Notes under the pieces: generated by a model | What the model saw: the letters and a program-made list of their open reading frames with translations, nothing else | What the model was told of the DNA's origin: nothing | Databases searched by the model: none | Shown here: positions 1 to 9,012 of the stretch, piece after piece | Position numbering within the stretch: position 1 is the stretch's first letter | How the letters are laid out: every line of letters begins with the position of its first letter | Assembly (NCBI RefSeq): GCF_900635815.1 | Contig: NZ_LR134173.1 | Coordinates: forward strand, 1,582,001 to 1,646,000 | Length of the DNA: 64,000 nt | Direction: 5' to 3' | DNA from: Legionella cherrii | Lineage (GTDB): Bacteria; Pseudomonadota; Gammaproteobacteria; Legionellales; Legionellaceae | Translations under genes and position numbers: made by a program

Positions 1-144
1 AAATTTCCCTAAAGATAAGTTAAATCATCGGGAGAGTAATGTTTTCAGCATCCATCTTTAGTCATTTGATTAACCCGAGTGATAGCTTCTAAAACTTACT
101 GGCAAAGGGGCTACATGCGAAGAACTCGCTGACAGATTAAACGC

Positions 145-244
145 CTAGTTCAGCTCAGAATGTTCGCAGTCCAGTAACCCTTGCAATTCAGCTAAAGCGG
201 TTTTATCGTCAATTCGAATTAAAGTAACCCATGCGGCTTTAATC
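145..244 (-). other. out-of-frame coding remnant downstream of the C13 protease gene
   Basis: On the minus strand, just past the protease stop, a different frame stays open to a TAG at 145-147 and reads like protein (...KAAWVTLIRIDDKTALAE..., ending ELN). It joins the protease frame if one A is removed from the A6 run at 283-288 (T6 on the plus strand). I read it as the lost C-terminal tail of the neighbouring gene. Nothing recognisable in bases 1-144. Confidence 0.4.
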
Positions 245-1849
245 TTATTGTAAGTTAAGATGCGTTTGAGTAATTGTTTCTCTTTTTTCCTTTTTAGCAA
301 TAATGTCCTGTAATTGCTGTTGTTTTTTGTCGAGGGATTGATAGTAATTTATCGCATAAACCAACGTTGGATTATTTTGTTTTTCAGCCCATTGTTTGAT
401 AATGGCTAACCTGTTTTTTTGATAATCTACTAAGTCCTTATCATTGTTCTTTGCAGATAAATACTGCAGATAATACATATCCAGCTGGAAGGGATGTTTA
501 TATAATCCTTGCTTCATAATGGCTTGATAGAATTCTTGTTCAAATTGATAGATCTTGGAATTTAAATTGGTCATTTGATGCTGTTTTAAGCTTTGATTCC
601 ATGGCGCATTGATTACATTATTATAAAGATTCATCATACCATCCCAAGTTGACTCTAACTCATCTCCTTGTTCTTTAATTTGCTGTTCTAATTCAGAGAT
701 TTTCTTAGTTTGCCGCTCTATAGAAAGCCCCACAAATTTTTTCGCTTCTGGAAGAAGGGAAAGAATTTTAGTTTCATTGGCTTTGCTTAAACCAACAAAT
801 TGATCTAAATCTGGATTCTGGATTGATTGAAGTTCATTCTGATATTGGTTAAATATTTTTTGGATGGCTAGTTGATTAAAATTCGCAATACGCGAAGAAA
901 ACTGGTCCTTCATAAAATAATCGGCCCATAGCAATAGATAATAATCAGAAGTACTGATAGGGACATTTACGGTCATGTCGTCTAATATTGCTTGCTGATG
1001 CGCAGTAAATACATCGTTTGAGGGTTCTTTCAGTGGCTCACCAGTTAAGATGCTAATTCCCGTATACGCTTCCGTAAACGAACGTTCATAACCTTGATAA
1101 GTAGCTCCATCAGCATCGGCTGTGCACCCTGAAGCATAATGGTCTGGAGTTGCGGCAGTAAACCCACAAATTTTAGGGTTAGCACTGGGATAGCCATTTT
1201 TTAATTTAACCGATAATTGATGAAAGCCTCCGGAATAACATTGCGACATAGCAAACACAACGTGACGGCTTGGAACCTGTTCGAGCAGTGAGCGGAGTTC
1301 GTTTTTAGAGAGGCAGGCTTTATTAAAATCGTTCTCGTTAGTAAAGTTATTGATAAACGGTTTTTTATAGTGCCATAAATCGATGCAATTATTACTGTAG
1401 GGATTGGTACTTTTATCTTCAAAAAAACCATAAGGCATTCCATGGTCGCTAACAAAAAGGAATAAGTCCTCATTGGGTTTTAAGGAGCGGATTTTTGGGG
1501 ATAAAAAATAAGTACTGACTTGTCCTTTTGTGGCACTCTGGTTGTTGGTAATGATACCCGTCAGCATGAGATCCGTTATATCGTATTTATCCTGCTTTGT
1601 ATTCATTTTTTTATGAACATCTAAAGGTAGGGGCTGATGCAGTTCATTGTTTCCTGCTCCAAAAAAAAGGCTCACTCTGTCCTGACCATATTGATGCGCT
1701 AGGAACTCATAAAGAGTTTTTGTTTGTAGGTATTGTGAATAATGATTAAGCCCAGGATTATCACCACCAGAAAGAACCAGAATTTGACTGGCAGTATTTC
1801 CAACAATGACGTGCAAATAAAAAAAGGTAAAGAGTAAGGAGCGTTTCAT
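245..1849 (-). CDS. secreted caspase-like / C13-family (legumain-type) cysteine protease
   Basis: Probable exported cysteine protease of the caspase-hemoglobinase fold. The ATG at 1849 is preferred over the upstream in-frame TTG (1864) because it opens directly with a signal peptide (MKRSLLFTFFYLHVIVG, cleavage after NTAS) and has GAG upstream. The fold core follows: an ILVLSGGDN strand near residue 25, the catalytic His in FVSDHGMPYG (about H136) and the catalytic Cys in FAMSQCYSGGF (about C204). The remaining ~300 residues are helical and charged with no domain I recognise. The C terminus is probably shortened by a frameshift in an A6 run about 40 bases before the stop. Family membership is inferred from the His and Cys motifs; substrate unknown. 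Export suggests the periplasm or outside rather than Dot/Icm translocation. Confidence 0.75.
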   Translation of the reverse strand: MKRSLLFTFFYLHVIVGNTASQILVLSGGDNPGLNHYSQYLQTKTLYEFLAHQYGQDRVSLFFGAGNNELHQPLPLDVHKKMNTKQDKYDITDLMLTGIITNNQSATKGQVSTYFLSPKIRSLKPNEDLFLFVSDHGMPYGFFEDKSTNPYSNNCIDLWHYKKPFINNFTNENDFNKACLSKNELRSLLEQVPSRHVVFAMSQCYSGGFHQLSVKLKNGYPSANPKICGFTAATPDHYASGCTADADGATYQGYERSFTEAYTGISILTGEPLKEPSNDVFTAHQQAILDDMTVNVPISTSDYYLLLWADYFMKDQFSSRIANFNQLAIQKIFNQYQNELQSIQNPDLDQFVGLSKANETKILSLLPEAKKFVGLSIERQTKKISELEQQIKEQGDELESTWDGMMNLYNNVINAPWNQSLKQHQMTNLNSKIYQFEQEFYQAIMKQGLYKHPFQLDMYYLQYLSAKNNDKDLVDYQKNRLAIIKQWAEKQNNPTLVYAINYYQSLDKKQQQLQDIIAKKEKRETITQTHLNLQ

Positions 1850-1973
1850 TAAATTCTCAAACAAGATCGCTGGGACAATTTTTAAATACTAGCATGAGTA
1901 GGGTGGGGTAAGCATTTATTTAAAAGAATACCCTTCTTTTCACCAATAGTACTCTCTTCTTCTAAAAGGTATA

Positions 1974-2702
1974 ATGGATGAACCCCTATCAACGGTAAAT
2001 GAAAATCTGATGAAACAGTCTTTAAAGGTATGTTCGATTTGTGAGAAGTCTTTTCCTCTAAATAGACTGATTTCTGGCGAATTAATTCGCCCAGAGATTA
2101 GCAAAGAGATTATGCATCTCTGCCCCGATTGGAATGATCAACACTTCATATGTCATGAAGATCTAGCGGTAATGCGCTCACGCTATGTCCGCCATTTGCT
2201 CACATCTGATAAAAATGAACTGACAACCTTAAAGAATAAAGTTCTAGCTCGGCTGGATGACAAAGAATTATTATCTATAGATATGGAGCCTCATCTTAAT
2301 CAAAAATTATCACTAGGCGATCGCCTTGCAGACCGCATGGCCAACTTTGGTGGCAGCTGGAAGTTTTTAATCTCTTTTTCGATTTTTATGGCATTTTGGC
2401 TAGGGGCAAATTCATTGATTTATTGGTGGCAACCTACTGATCCATATCCCTTTATTTTTCTAAATTTAATTCTATCATGCCTTTCTGCAATTCAAGCACC
2501 AGTCATTATGATGAGTCAAAATCGAAAAGAGGCAAAAGATCGCATTCGCGCACAACATGATTATCAAATTAATTTGAAAGCGGAACTTGAAATTCGTATC
2601 TTGCATGAAAAAATCGATCATCTTTTATCATACCAATGGGAAAAAATGATGGAAATAGAAAAAATACAACTCGAGTTATTATCTGAATTACGCGCAAACT
2701 AA
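1974..2702 (+). CDS. DUF1003 family membrane protein
   Basis: A 242-residue protein of the DUF1003 family. Residues 1-45 carry a CSICEK zinc-knuckle-like pair followed by the family's typical start (FPLNRLISGELIRPEI). The centre (about 100-180) has the conserved DRLADRMANFGGSWKFL lead-in and two membrane helices separated by the WWQPTDPYPFIFLNLILS turn. The C terminus is a charged coiled coil (EAKDRIRAQHDYQINLKAE). AAAGG lies 4 bases before the ATG. It is convergent with the MFS gene downstream. Molecular function is unknown for the family. Confidence 0.85.
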   Translation: MDEPLSTVNENLMKQSLKVCSICEKSFPLNRLISGELIRPEISKEIMHLCPDWNDQHFICHEDLAVMRSRYVRHLLTSDKNELTTLKNKVLARLDDKELLSIDMEPHLNQKLSLGDRLADRMANFGGSWKFLISFSIFMAFWLGANSLIYWWQPTDPYPFIFLNLILSCLSAIQAPVIMMSQNRKEAKDRIRAQHDYQINLKAELEIRILHEKIDHLLSYQWEKMMEIEKIQLELLSELRAN

Positions 2703-2769
2703 ATTAATTTTCATTTCCGCCTATTGTATTGATGGTTCTGACGAACGTTTTATCAGGCATAACTATTAG

Positions 2770-4002
2770 CTATGCTGGTTTTTTCTCTTGCATTAACCAT
2801 AGGGCCGGAAGAGTCAACAAAGCCATCGCGATCAAATAAATGGAAAAGGCAAAATTTATGAAAATATAACTTAAGAGTAAAATAATCAGCGGCGCTGTAC
2901 CGCCAAATAAAGAATTGCTTAGGTTAAAAAATAAAGTAAAACCAATGGCTCGTTCTTCTAGTGGTAATAGTTCAAGACTCGCGGTAAATACACTGCCAAT
3001 AAAAAGAGAGATAATCATCGCCAAAGCACTGCAAGCCAAAGTAATCTGTATTAAGGTTCCTGCATTAATTAAATAATTGATCAGGAGACTGGCAAAAACA
3101 GTTGCAATCAAACTGACTGCTAACGGGAATTGTCTTCCTAGAGTATCCGAGATAAATCCTGAGAGAAGTAAGCCTATGCTGTAACAAATCATTGCCACCA
3201 TAATTACATCCATCGCTACGGTTATTGCTAATCCGCGTTGTTGTAAATACGATGGCATATAAACAAAAAGAGTATAAAAACTGGCATTGCAAAAAATTGC
3301 TAGAAGAAAAATAGCAATAATTGCTTTTTGCCGATAATGCCAGGCACTTATTAATGGATGATGTTGTCTTTTGGTCATTACTTTTGAAAAATTGGTCACT
3401 TCTCTGGTCTTACTTCGCAAATAAACTCCAGCAAAACCAACGAATATTCCCATTAAAAAAGGGAAACGCCAAAGGTAAAGGAGTTCCTGTTTGGAAAAAA
3501 ATGACAAGGTTATTTTGCTGATGATGATTGCCAGTAACAACCCACAAATAGAACCCAGAGTGACAAAGCTAACGGCGAACCCTTTATGACGCATACTGAC
3601 ATTTTCATAGATGTAAATACTTGCTAAGGTCATTTCCCCGGCTACGGAAACTCCTTGGGCTAATCGACAGATAGTTAGCAATATGGGGGCGATAATGCCT
3701 GCGGTTTTATACGTAGGTAATAAACCAATAAAGCTTGATGAAAACGTCATGACTAAGAGAGTGAGCGTCAATGTTTTTTTCCGACCAATAGAGTCACCTA
3801 GATTCCCTAACCAGTAGGCGGCCAATGGTCGAATTAAAAAGCCTGCTGCAAAAATAGCAAATGTTGCAATTAACGCAACGTGTTGATTGGCAATAGGAAA
3901 AAAAAGAGACGCTAAAATTGGCGCCATAAACCCATAAATTGCGTAATCATACATTTCAAGCAGAGTGCCTAAGGATGCTGCAGCAATAATTTTTTTATTC
4001 AT
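2770..4002 (-). CDS. MFS transporter, metabolite:H+ symporter (MHS, ProP-like) family
   Basis: Inner-membrane carrier of 410 residues with about 12 hydrophobic segments. The opening (AAASLGTLLEMYDYAIYGFMAPI) is the MHS signature seen in ProP, KgtP and citrate symporters, and the loop 2-3 motif GDSIGRKKTL is the general MFS motif. The protein is slightly shorter than ProP and lacks ProP's C-terminal coiled coil, so osmoregulation is unlikely; an organic acid or betaine-type substrate is more probable. It is followed on the same strand by the convergent end of the DUF1003 gene and preceded by an aminotransferase on the same strand, 92 bases away. Substrate cannot be told from sequence. Confidence 0.85.
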   Translation of the reverse strand: MNKKIIAAASLGTLLEMYDYAIYGFMAPILASLFFPIANQHVALIATFAIFAAGFLIRPLAAYWLGNLGDSIGRKKTLTLTLLVMTFSSSFIGLLPTYKTAGIIAPILLTICRLAQGVSVAGEMTLASIYIYENVSMRHKGFAVSFVTLGSICGLLLAIIISKITLSFFSKQELLYLWRFPFLMGIFVGFAGVYLRSKTREVTNFSKVMTKRQHHPLISAWHYRQKAIIAIFLLAIFCNASFYTLFVYMPSYLQQRGLAITVAMDVIMVAMICYSIGLLLSGFISDTLGRQFPLAVSLIATVFASLLINYLINAGTLIQITLACSALAMIISLFIGSVFTASLELLPLEERAIGFTLFFNLSNSLFGGTAPLIILLLSYIFINFAFSIYLIAMALLTLPALWLMQEKKPA

Positions 4003-4094
4003 AATCCAAACGATGGTGTTTTTTTTGCGTGATAACCCAGCAAGCTAGATTGGGAAAAATGCCCCAACCTATCTGCCAGGAGTTAGTCTAGGTC

Positions 4095-5264
4095 TTAGGA
4101 CACACAGGATACTAAACCATCCTTAATCTGTTTTACTCCTTGCGCTACTTTTTCCATACTCAACGCATAACAAAAACGTAAGACATGTTTTCCTTTATCC
4201 GGATTTAAATAAAATGAACGTCCAGGAACCACGGCAACTTTGGCTTGATCTAATAATACGCGCGTCATGGTCGCATCATCTTTAAAGCCCATGCGGGAAA
4301 AATCAGCCATAATATAATAAGCTCCTTGAGGAACGGTCACATCAAAACCAATCTCACGTAATTCTCGAACTGTATGATCTCGTTTTTCCAAATAGGTTTG
4401 ACACATTTTTTGATAATAACTGTCTTGTAATTTAAACGCGTCAATCGCCGCATGTTGTAAGGGGGTTGCCGGACACACATATACTAGGTCCTGAACCAGG
4501 GCCATTTTCGCAATGACATGGGCCGGACCACTGGCATAACCTAAACGCCATCCCGTCATATTATACGTTTTTGAACATCCTGAAATCGTGATCGTGCGTT
4601 CTTTAAAATTTTTCAAACTAGCAAAAGACACATGTTTATAGCCAGGATAAGTAATATATTCATAAATTTCATCCGTGATTACTGCTAAATCATAGTGTTC
4701 TGCAATGTCACCGATGGCTAATAATTCCTGCTCAGAAAACACTTTGCCGCAAGGATTACATGGCGTGCAAATGATAATTGCCCGGGTTTTAGGGGTAATC
4801 GCTTGTTCAAGGTCCTCCATTTGAACGCTTAAGTCATGCAGATTAATGGGGACCGCTTTAACTTGAACTTGATACAGCTCTAAAATATTTTTGTGGTAGC
4901 CATAGAAGGGTTCAAACAAAATAACTTCATCCCCTGGATTAAACAAAGAAATCGTCGCACAAATAAAAGCACCGGTGGAACCATGAGTTACCAGAACTTC
5001 TGTTTCGGCCTGAACTGGAATTTTATTAAAAGTTTGAATTTTATGAGCAATGGCATGACGTAAATTAAATACCCCTTCACACGCAGAGTACACATTTTTT
5101 TCTTGCTCAATCGCACGTATCGCAGCCTGTTTAATGACCTCAGGAGTAGGTAAATCACAAATACCCTGGCCTAAATTAATGCCGCCAATTTTTTCACACT
5201 CCGTGCTTGCCGCACGAATACCAGATTGCCGCAAAGTTTCACTCACTTGACTCGTTTTCAGCAT
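4095..5264 (-). CDS. class I/II PLP-dependent aminotransferase (aspartate aminotransferase-like)
   Basis: Fold-type I aminotransferase of 389 residues, about the usual length. PLP site residues are visible: Asn in TPCNPCGKVF (about N170), Asp in ITDEIYEYI (about D198), the Schiff-base Lys in ISGCSKTYNMTGWRLGY (about K232), and the carboxylate-binding Arg in VLRFCYALS near the C terminus. The N-terminal GQGICDLPTP and the YSACEGVFNLR segment are typical of the AspAT-Ib / MalY-PatA-like group. The ribosome site is AGAGGAAAGG, 5 bases before the ATG. A 36-codon ORF with its own strong ribosome site lies 33 bases upstream on the same strand. Amino-acid specificity is not determined. Confidence 0.87.
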   Translation of the reverse strand: MLKTSQVSETLRQSGIRAASTECEKIGGINLGQGICDLPTPEVIKQAAIRAIEQEKNVYSACEGVFNLRHAIAHKIQTFNKIPVQAETEVLVTHGSTGAFICATISLFNPGDEVILFEPFYGYHKNILELYQVQVKAVPINLHDLSVQMEDLEQAITPKTRAIIICTPCNPCGKVFSEQELLAIGDIAEHYDLAVITDEIYEYITYPGYKHVSFASLKNFKERTITISGCSKTYNMTGWRLGYASGPAHVIAKMALVQDLVYVCPATPLQHAAIDAFKLQDSYYQKMCQTYLEKRDHTVRELREIGFDVTVPQGAYYIMADFSRMGFKDDATMTRVLLDQAKVAVVPGRSFYLNPDKGKHVLRFCYALSMEKVAQGVKQIKDGLVSCVS

Positions 5265-5297
5265 GTTGCCTTTCCTCTTTTGATTCTTAATCCTGTA

Positions 5298-5408
5298 TTA
5301 GAAAACTCTCTCTTCGATTACCATTAAAAATCGTTGCACTATCTCAAGACGCTCATCCGCAAAATTTCCTTTCAAAAATAGAGGCATATAGGCAGGAAAG
5401 AATATCAT
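5298..5408 (-). CDS. 36-codon small ORF upstream of the aminotransferase gene
   Basis: ATG at 5408 preceded by GAAGGAG with a 6-base spacer, an optimal Shine-Dalgarno site. The 36-residue product starts MIFFPAYMPLFLKGNFADER and ends EERVF. It reads in the direction of the aminotransferase and stops 33 bases before its ATG, so the two may be cotranscribed or coupled. No family recognised. The ribosome site supports translation; alternatively it is the end of a decayed gene. Confidence 0.45.
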   Translation of the reverse strand: MIFFPAYMPLFLKGNFADERLEIVQRFLMVIEERVF

Positions 5409-5660
5409 TTAAAACTCCTTCACCCAAGAAACACCTACTCTTAGCACTAGGTATTTTATAGTGGGCAAAAACTGGGTGTCTCTTTGCATCATGACTTATA
5501 ACAATAAAATCGTCCAGTTGAAATCGTTAAATATGCATATTGTATTAACTGTGATCAATTGGTAATATATTGAGCACTTTGGAAGAGGGGAATGATAATT
5601 TACCCAATCTTCTGTTCTGAGGTGGATATCCACTATTTTTAATGATCAAGAGGTCATGAT

Positions 5661-6060
5661 ATGAAACGGTTTTTTGAGAAAGCAATAGACGCGAGTTCTC
5701 CTAAAGTAAATGCTCCTAATGAACATAAAGTTCATGGAGTTTATTGCCGGGCGAAAGATTTGATTCATAAAAATAAAAAGTTTATTGAAGAATTACAACA
5801 TGATCATGGCAAAGTTAAAGGGGGATGTATCGCCGTTTTAACCTTACCCGCTGTAATGAATGTTGGGCGTTATGCGAAATGCGGTGGAATATGCTGAAGA
5901 AGTAGTTGAGACTGTTGCTCGTTCAATAGTCTAAGCGTTTCATTCAGATTTTTATAGCGAGCATACACAAAGTGGAATTGAACGACCTTATGTTCCCTAT
6001 GCAATTTTGACACAGCAGCTGATTCAAGACAGTTGCTGCGTTGCTTTGCTGTTGAGCTGA
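5661..6060 (+). pseudogene. broken gene of unknown function (frameshift plus in-frame stop)
   Basis: The ATG at 5661 (AGAGG upstream) opens a 78-codon frame that stops at 5895-5897. Before the stop a second frame takes over with protein-like sequence (RNAVEYAEEVVETVARSIV), meets TAA at 5932-5934 and continues open to 6058-6060 (FYSEHTQSGIERPYVPYAIL). One frameshift and one nonsense change therefore separate three segments of what looks like one gene of about 130 codons. The N-terminal part is basic (MKRFFEKAIDASSPKVN). No family recognised. Confidence 0.5.
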
Positions 6061-6078
6061 AGGAATTAAGCCCTGAAT

Positions 6079-7284
6079 CTAAATGACCATTCCTATATTG
6101 GGAATTTCTTTATCTAATTCATCAAAGATACCATTATTAGAAAAAAGATTTTGTTCAAAGGTTTCTAATTTTCTGAGCGAGTCTGTTTTAGTATTAAAAA
6201 AAGTTCCGATATAGCCTTGTTCAGAATAGATTTCTGTCAACAACCCTGGAACCACAGTAAGACCAGCAATAATTCCGGCTATTGCTTTGACACACACGAT
6301 AAGTGCTTTCAATAGGGGATTCAGTTCATTATACCACTTTCCTTTGCCGCGAAAGTTGGCAAAATCAATTTTTGCGCTTGTTATTGATCCCTGACACTTT
6401 TGTTTGAAATCCTCAAAGCTTTTTTGTGAAATTGGATTATTGAAAAAATCGGCACCACTTTCGATTAAGGTAGCTTCTAATTGTTGAGCAATTGGAGCGA
6501 CACTCAAGTAATTAGGATCAAAATTATCATTCGAAACAGGTGGTTCATCGAGATAAGGAGATGCATAAGCTATCGTTCCTTTATGAGCCAACTCGTGTAA
6601 TTTATGTTTGAGCTCCCGGAGCAATTGATTATATTTATATTCTTCTCTTTTAATGGCCAACATCGCTGCGAATTTCTTTTCTACTTTAGGTAATGCCTGA
6701 TGAACTATAGGTAGGTCATAGTGCTCTGATATATGGGTTTTGACTCTTATGAGTAATCTATCTACCAGGTCTGAGAGATTATTATCAGCAATTTTATAGA
6801 GATTAAGGTTCTTTCTTAGGAGAAGAAGTGATTCTAAATCAAATTCTGATAAGTTACCGGCTGCTAAAAAGAGAGAAGAGGATTGGATCGCATTTTTAAT
6901 ATGTTGGTCGGGAATAATAACTGCGCTGAATGTATTATAATGATTATAAAATTGACGTTCCCCATCAACAACACTCCCTGGAAATTTATCTGCAATCGCA
7001 TGGGCAATTTGAGAAAAATTAATTTGCTCTTCTTCGCTTATAGAAGCTTCGTTCATTTTAACACCGAACTCAAGAGCTGAGACTTTTTGACTCACGGGAA
7101 AAAAAATAGTGCTTTTATGACCTGGACGAAAGACACATTTAAGCGGCTTCCCTTGTAGCAAAGGCAATACGCCTGCTGATTCAAACAGCATATATTCGAT
7201 TATATCTAGTTGATTTAGTTGCTCTTCTTCATAATGAAAACCTGCGGGCCTAAGTTGGCGATTAATAAGCTGATATAAGGACAT
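6079..7284 (-). CDS. hypothetical protein, candidate effector with C-terminal membrane hairpin
   Basis: A 401-residue orphan with no signal peptide. Residues 1-210 are mixed alpha/beta; 210-320 are lysine- and glutamate-rich helices with coiled-coil character (KREEYKYNQLLRELKHKLHE). About residues 325-350 form one hydrophobic hairpin (LLKALIVCVKAIAGIIAG then LTVVPGLL). It is followed by GTFFNTKTDSLRKLETFE and an acidic tail (FDELDKEIPNIGMVI). The hairpin plus FF-x-x-KTD arrangement recurs at the end of the 1251-residue protein near 45 kb. No enzyme motif found. Effector status is inferred from style and neighbourhood only. Confidence 0.6.
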   Translation of the reverse strand: MSLYQLINRQLRPAGFHYEEEQLNQLDIIEYMLFESAGVLPLLQGKPLKCVFRPGHKSTIFFPVSQKVSALEFGVKMNEASISEEEQINFSQIAHAIADKFPGSVVDGERQFYNHYNTFSAVIIPDQHIKNAIQSSSLFLAAGNLSEFDLESLLLLRKNLNLYKIADNNLSDLVDRLLIRVKTHISEHYDLPIVHQALPKVEKKFAAMLAIKREEYKYNQLLRELKHKLHELAHKGTIAYASPYLDEPPVSNDNFDPNYLSVAPIAQQLEATLIESGADFFNNPISQKSFEDFKQKCQGSITSAKIDFANFRGKGKWYNELNPLLKALIVCVKAIAGIIAGLTVVPGLLTEIYSEQGYIGTFFNTKTDSLRKLETFEQNLFSNNGIFDELDKEIPNIGMVI

Positions 7285-7485
7285 AATTTGTTACACCAAA
7301 ATGAATAACACAAAAAATTGGCCAACTGTAACACGAGATCAAGCGAATTTCATTCTAATTTAATTATTTATCATCGAGTTACCTACTGTCCTGGAATAAT
7401 TACAAATTATTCCTTGGAAAAATAATATTTTCTTAATAATTAAAAAGTATAATTTCGGTACAATTTGTCCTTTATAAGAGCTTAT

Positions 7486-8649
7486 ATGAGAGCAAAATCG
7501 GAACTTGAAAACAATACCAATCCAGCTGATGAGTCAGTGATAATCATTAATCCTACTCAGTTGAGTCAAGAGCAGATCCCCTTCCTAATCGATTTTTTGG
7601 AGGGTGATGATAATCCCGAAGTGTTTTTAAAAGATACGGTTTATACACATGAGTCCATCCGATTTAAATTAACCCATGAACTGAATTGGCGCTTGGGAAA
7701 AGACGGCATCAGTGAATGTTTTGAGGTAATGAGAGACGGCCAAGCAGCCAGCGGAAAATTTGGACGTATTGACCTTATCGAAGGGAAGTTGGTTTTTAAC
7801 GAAAGGGGGCTTGAATTTATACCCATATCTTTAAAACCACATAAAGAGAGAGTGAGAAAATTCATTTTATTTAAACAAGAGAAAGAAGAAGCAATATGGC
7901 GTAAAAGCATTAACGAAGAATATAAACGAACCAAACAAGCGGGTCATTTAAAAGTAAGAAAACCTGTCTTTTTTAGAGATCATGATGGATCACTTGGTGC
8001 GTATTTTATCATTAAAAAAGCCCCTGGGATTACTTTACATGATCTTTTGTATGGGACGCCGCAAGAACCACTGGACACGGCTACCCGAAAAGCAATTTCC
8101 CTTGCCATTCTCGATGCATATATAGAACAAGTAAAAAGGAGAGGTTTAGTGCACAATGATATTTCTCTTAGAAATATAATGGTGGATCTTTCTAACCCCA
8201 AGCAGCCAATTGTTACTTTTATAGATTTCGCTTTTGCCAAGAAAATAAAGGTTAACGATTCTGGTTCTTTAATAAGGGGTACTCCAGTGTATATGGCTCC
8301 CGAGCGATTCGAGGGAGATGGGAGCAGTACAGCAAGCGATGTGTTTGCTTTAGGACATATTCTCGCTGAGATTTGGGGAGAACAAAGAATGATCCCTAAT
8401 CCTAAATTAGGCATCAAAGGGGTTTACCTTGAAAGCAAAAAGGGTTTATTTGACAGCGATCTTATCCACCTTGAGGAGTGCGAACTCAGTGAGAACGAAA
8501 AAGAGAGTATAATGTATGTGTTACTCCCAACGTTAGCTCCGAAACCTGAACTTCGGCCTAGTCCTGAGGAAATAAAAGAAGTTTTTACAAGGGATTATGA
8601 GTATCTTGAGGAACTAGTAGACGTTCATTCCAAAAATTCGCTACCCTGA
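7486..8649 (+). CDS. protein kinase-like protein, LegK-type effector candidate
   Basis: Eukaryote-like Ser/Thr kinase fold. The catalytic loop is LVHNDISLRNIMVDL (HxDxxxxN) and the metal-binding loop is IDFAFAK, a DFA variant of DFG. The activation segment ends in GTPVYMAPERF (APE), followed by SDVFALGHILAEIW. A likely strand-3 lysine is in VRKFILFKQE, with helix-C glutamates shortly after. About 140 residues precede the kinase core. I prefer the ATG at 7486 because AAGAG lies 5 bases upstream; an in-frame TTG lies at 7465. Kinases of this style are Dot/Icm effectors in Legionella (LegK family), which is the basis for the role proposed. Target unknown. Confidence 0.78.
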   Translation: MRAKSELENNTNPADESVIIINPTQLSQEQIPFLIDFLEGDDNPEVFLKDTVYTHESIRFKLTHELNWRLGKDGISECFEVMRDGQAASGKFGRIDLIEGKLVFNERGLEFIPISLKPHKERVRKFILFKQEKEEAIWRKSINEEYKRTKQAGHLKVRKPVFFRDHDGSLGAYFIIKKAPGITLHDLLYGTPQEPLDTATRKAISLAILDAYIEQVKRRGLVHNDISLRNIMVDLSNPKQPIVTFIDFAFAKKIKVNDSGSLIRGTPVYMAPERFEGDGSSTASDVFALGHILAEIWGEQRMIPNPKLGIKGVYLESKKGLFDSDLIHLEECELSENEKESIMYVLLPTLAPKPELRPSPEEIKEVFTRDYEYLEELVDVHSKNSLP

Positions 8650-9012
8650 AAAGTTGAATCAAGTCGCCTAGCTGCCAAGCTCAGAATAGAAATGGCTGCC
8701 CTCACCCTAGCCCTCTCCCCAAGGGGAGAGGGGATTTTTGGGGGAGGCTGTGAATACCTTTCTCGCCTTGAATGGTGTTACCTATCATATCGGTTGCTCA
8801 TGACACTAAATTCATTCTAATAGCTGAAAGTACTCTGTCCGGGACGAGGAAATTGATTAAAAATAGGGGGATTACATTTCTGCATTCAAGGTTTACTATA
8901 AAGTCACTTGAATCAAGCTGCTGATTTTCTACTCTATAAAATCTCTGATTGCAGCAAGTCTGAATTACTATATTATTTTACACAATTACCCGAAGCCTTT
9001 AAGGAAGCCTGC
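8650..9012 (+). repeat. intergenic stretch with CCCTCACCC / CTCTCCCC hairpin repeat
   Basis: Contains a dispersed repeat at about 8664-8750: CTGCCAAGCTCAGAA, then CCCTCACCCTAG and a perfect hairpin CCCTCTCCCC-AA-GGGGAGAGGG (8711-8732). The same opening (GCCAAGCTCAG...CCCTCAC...CTCTCCC) occurs at 23853-23898, so these are two members of one family. No ORF supported, although an in-frame TTG at 8908 could extend the next gene. Confidence 0.6.

Noticed and set aside
7980..8417. 145-codon minus-strand ORF opposite the kinase-like gene
   Set aside because: Antisense shadow of the conserved kinase core.
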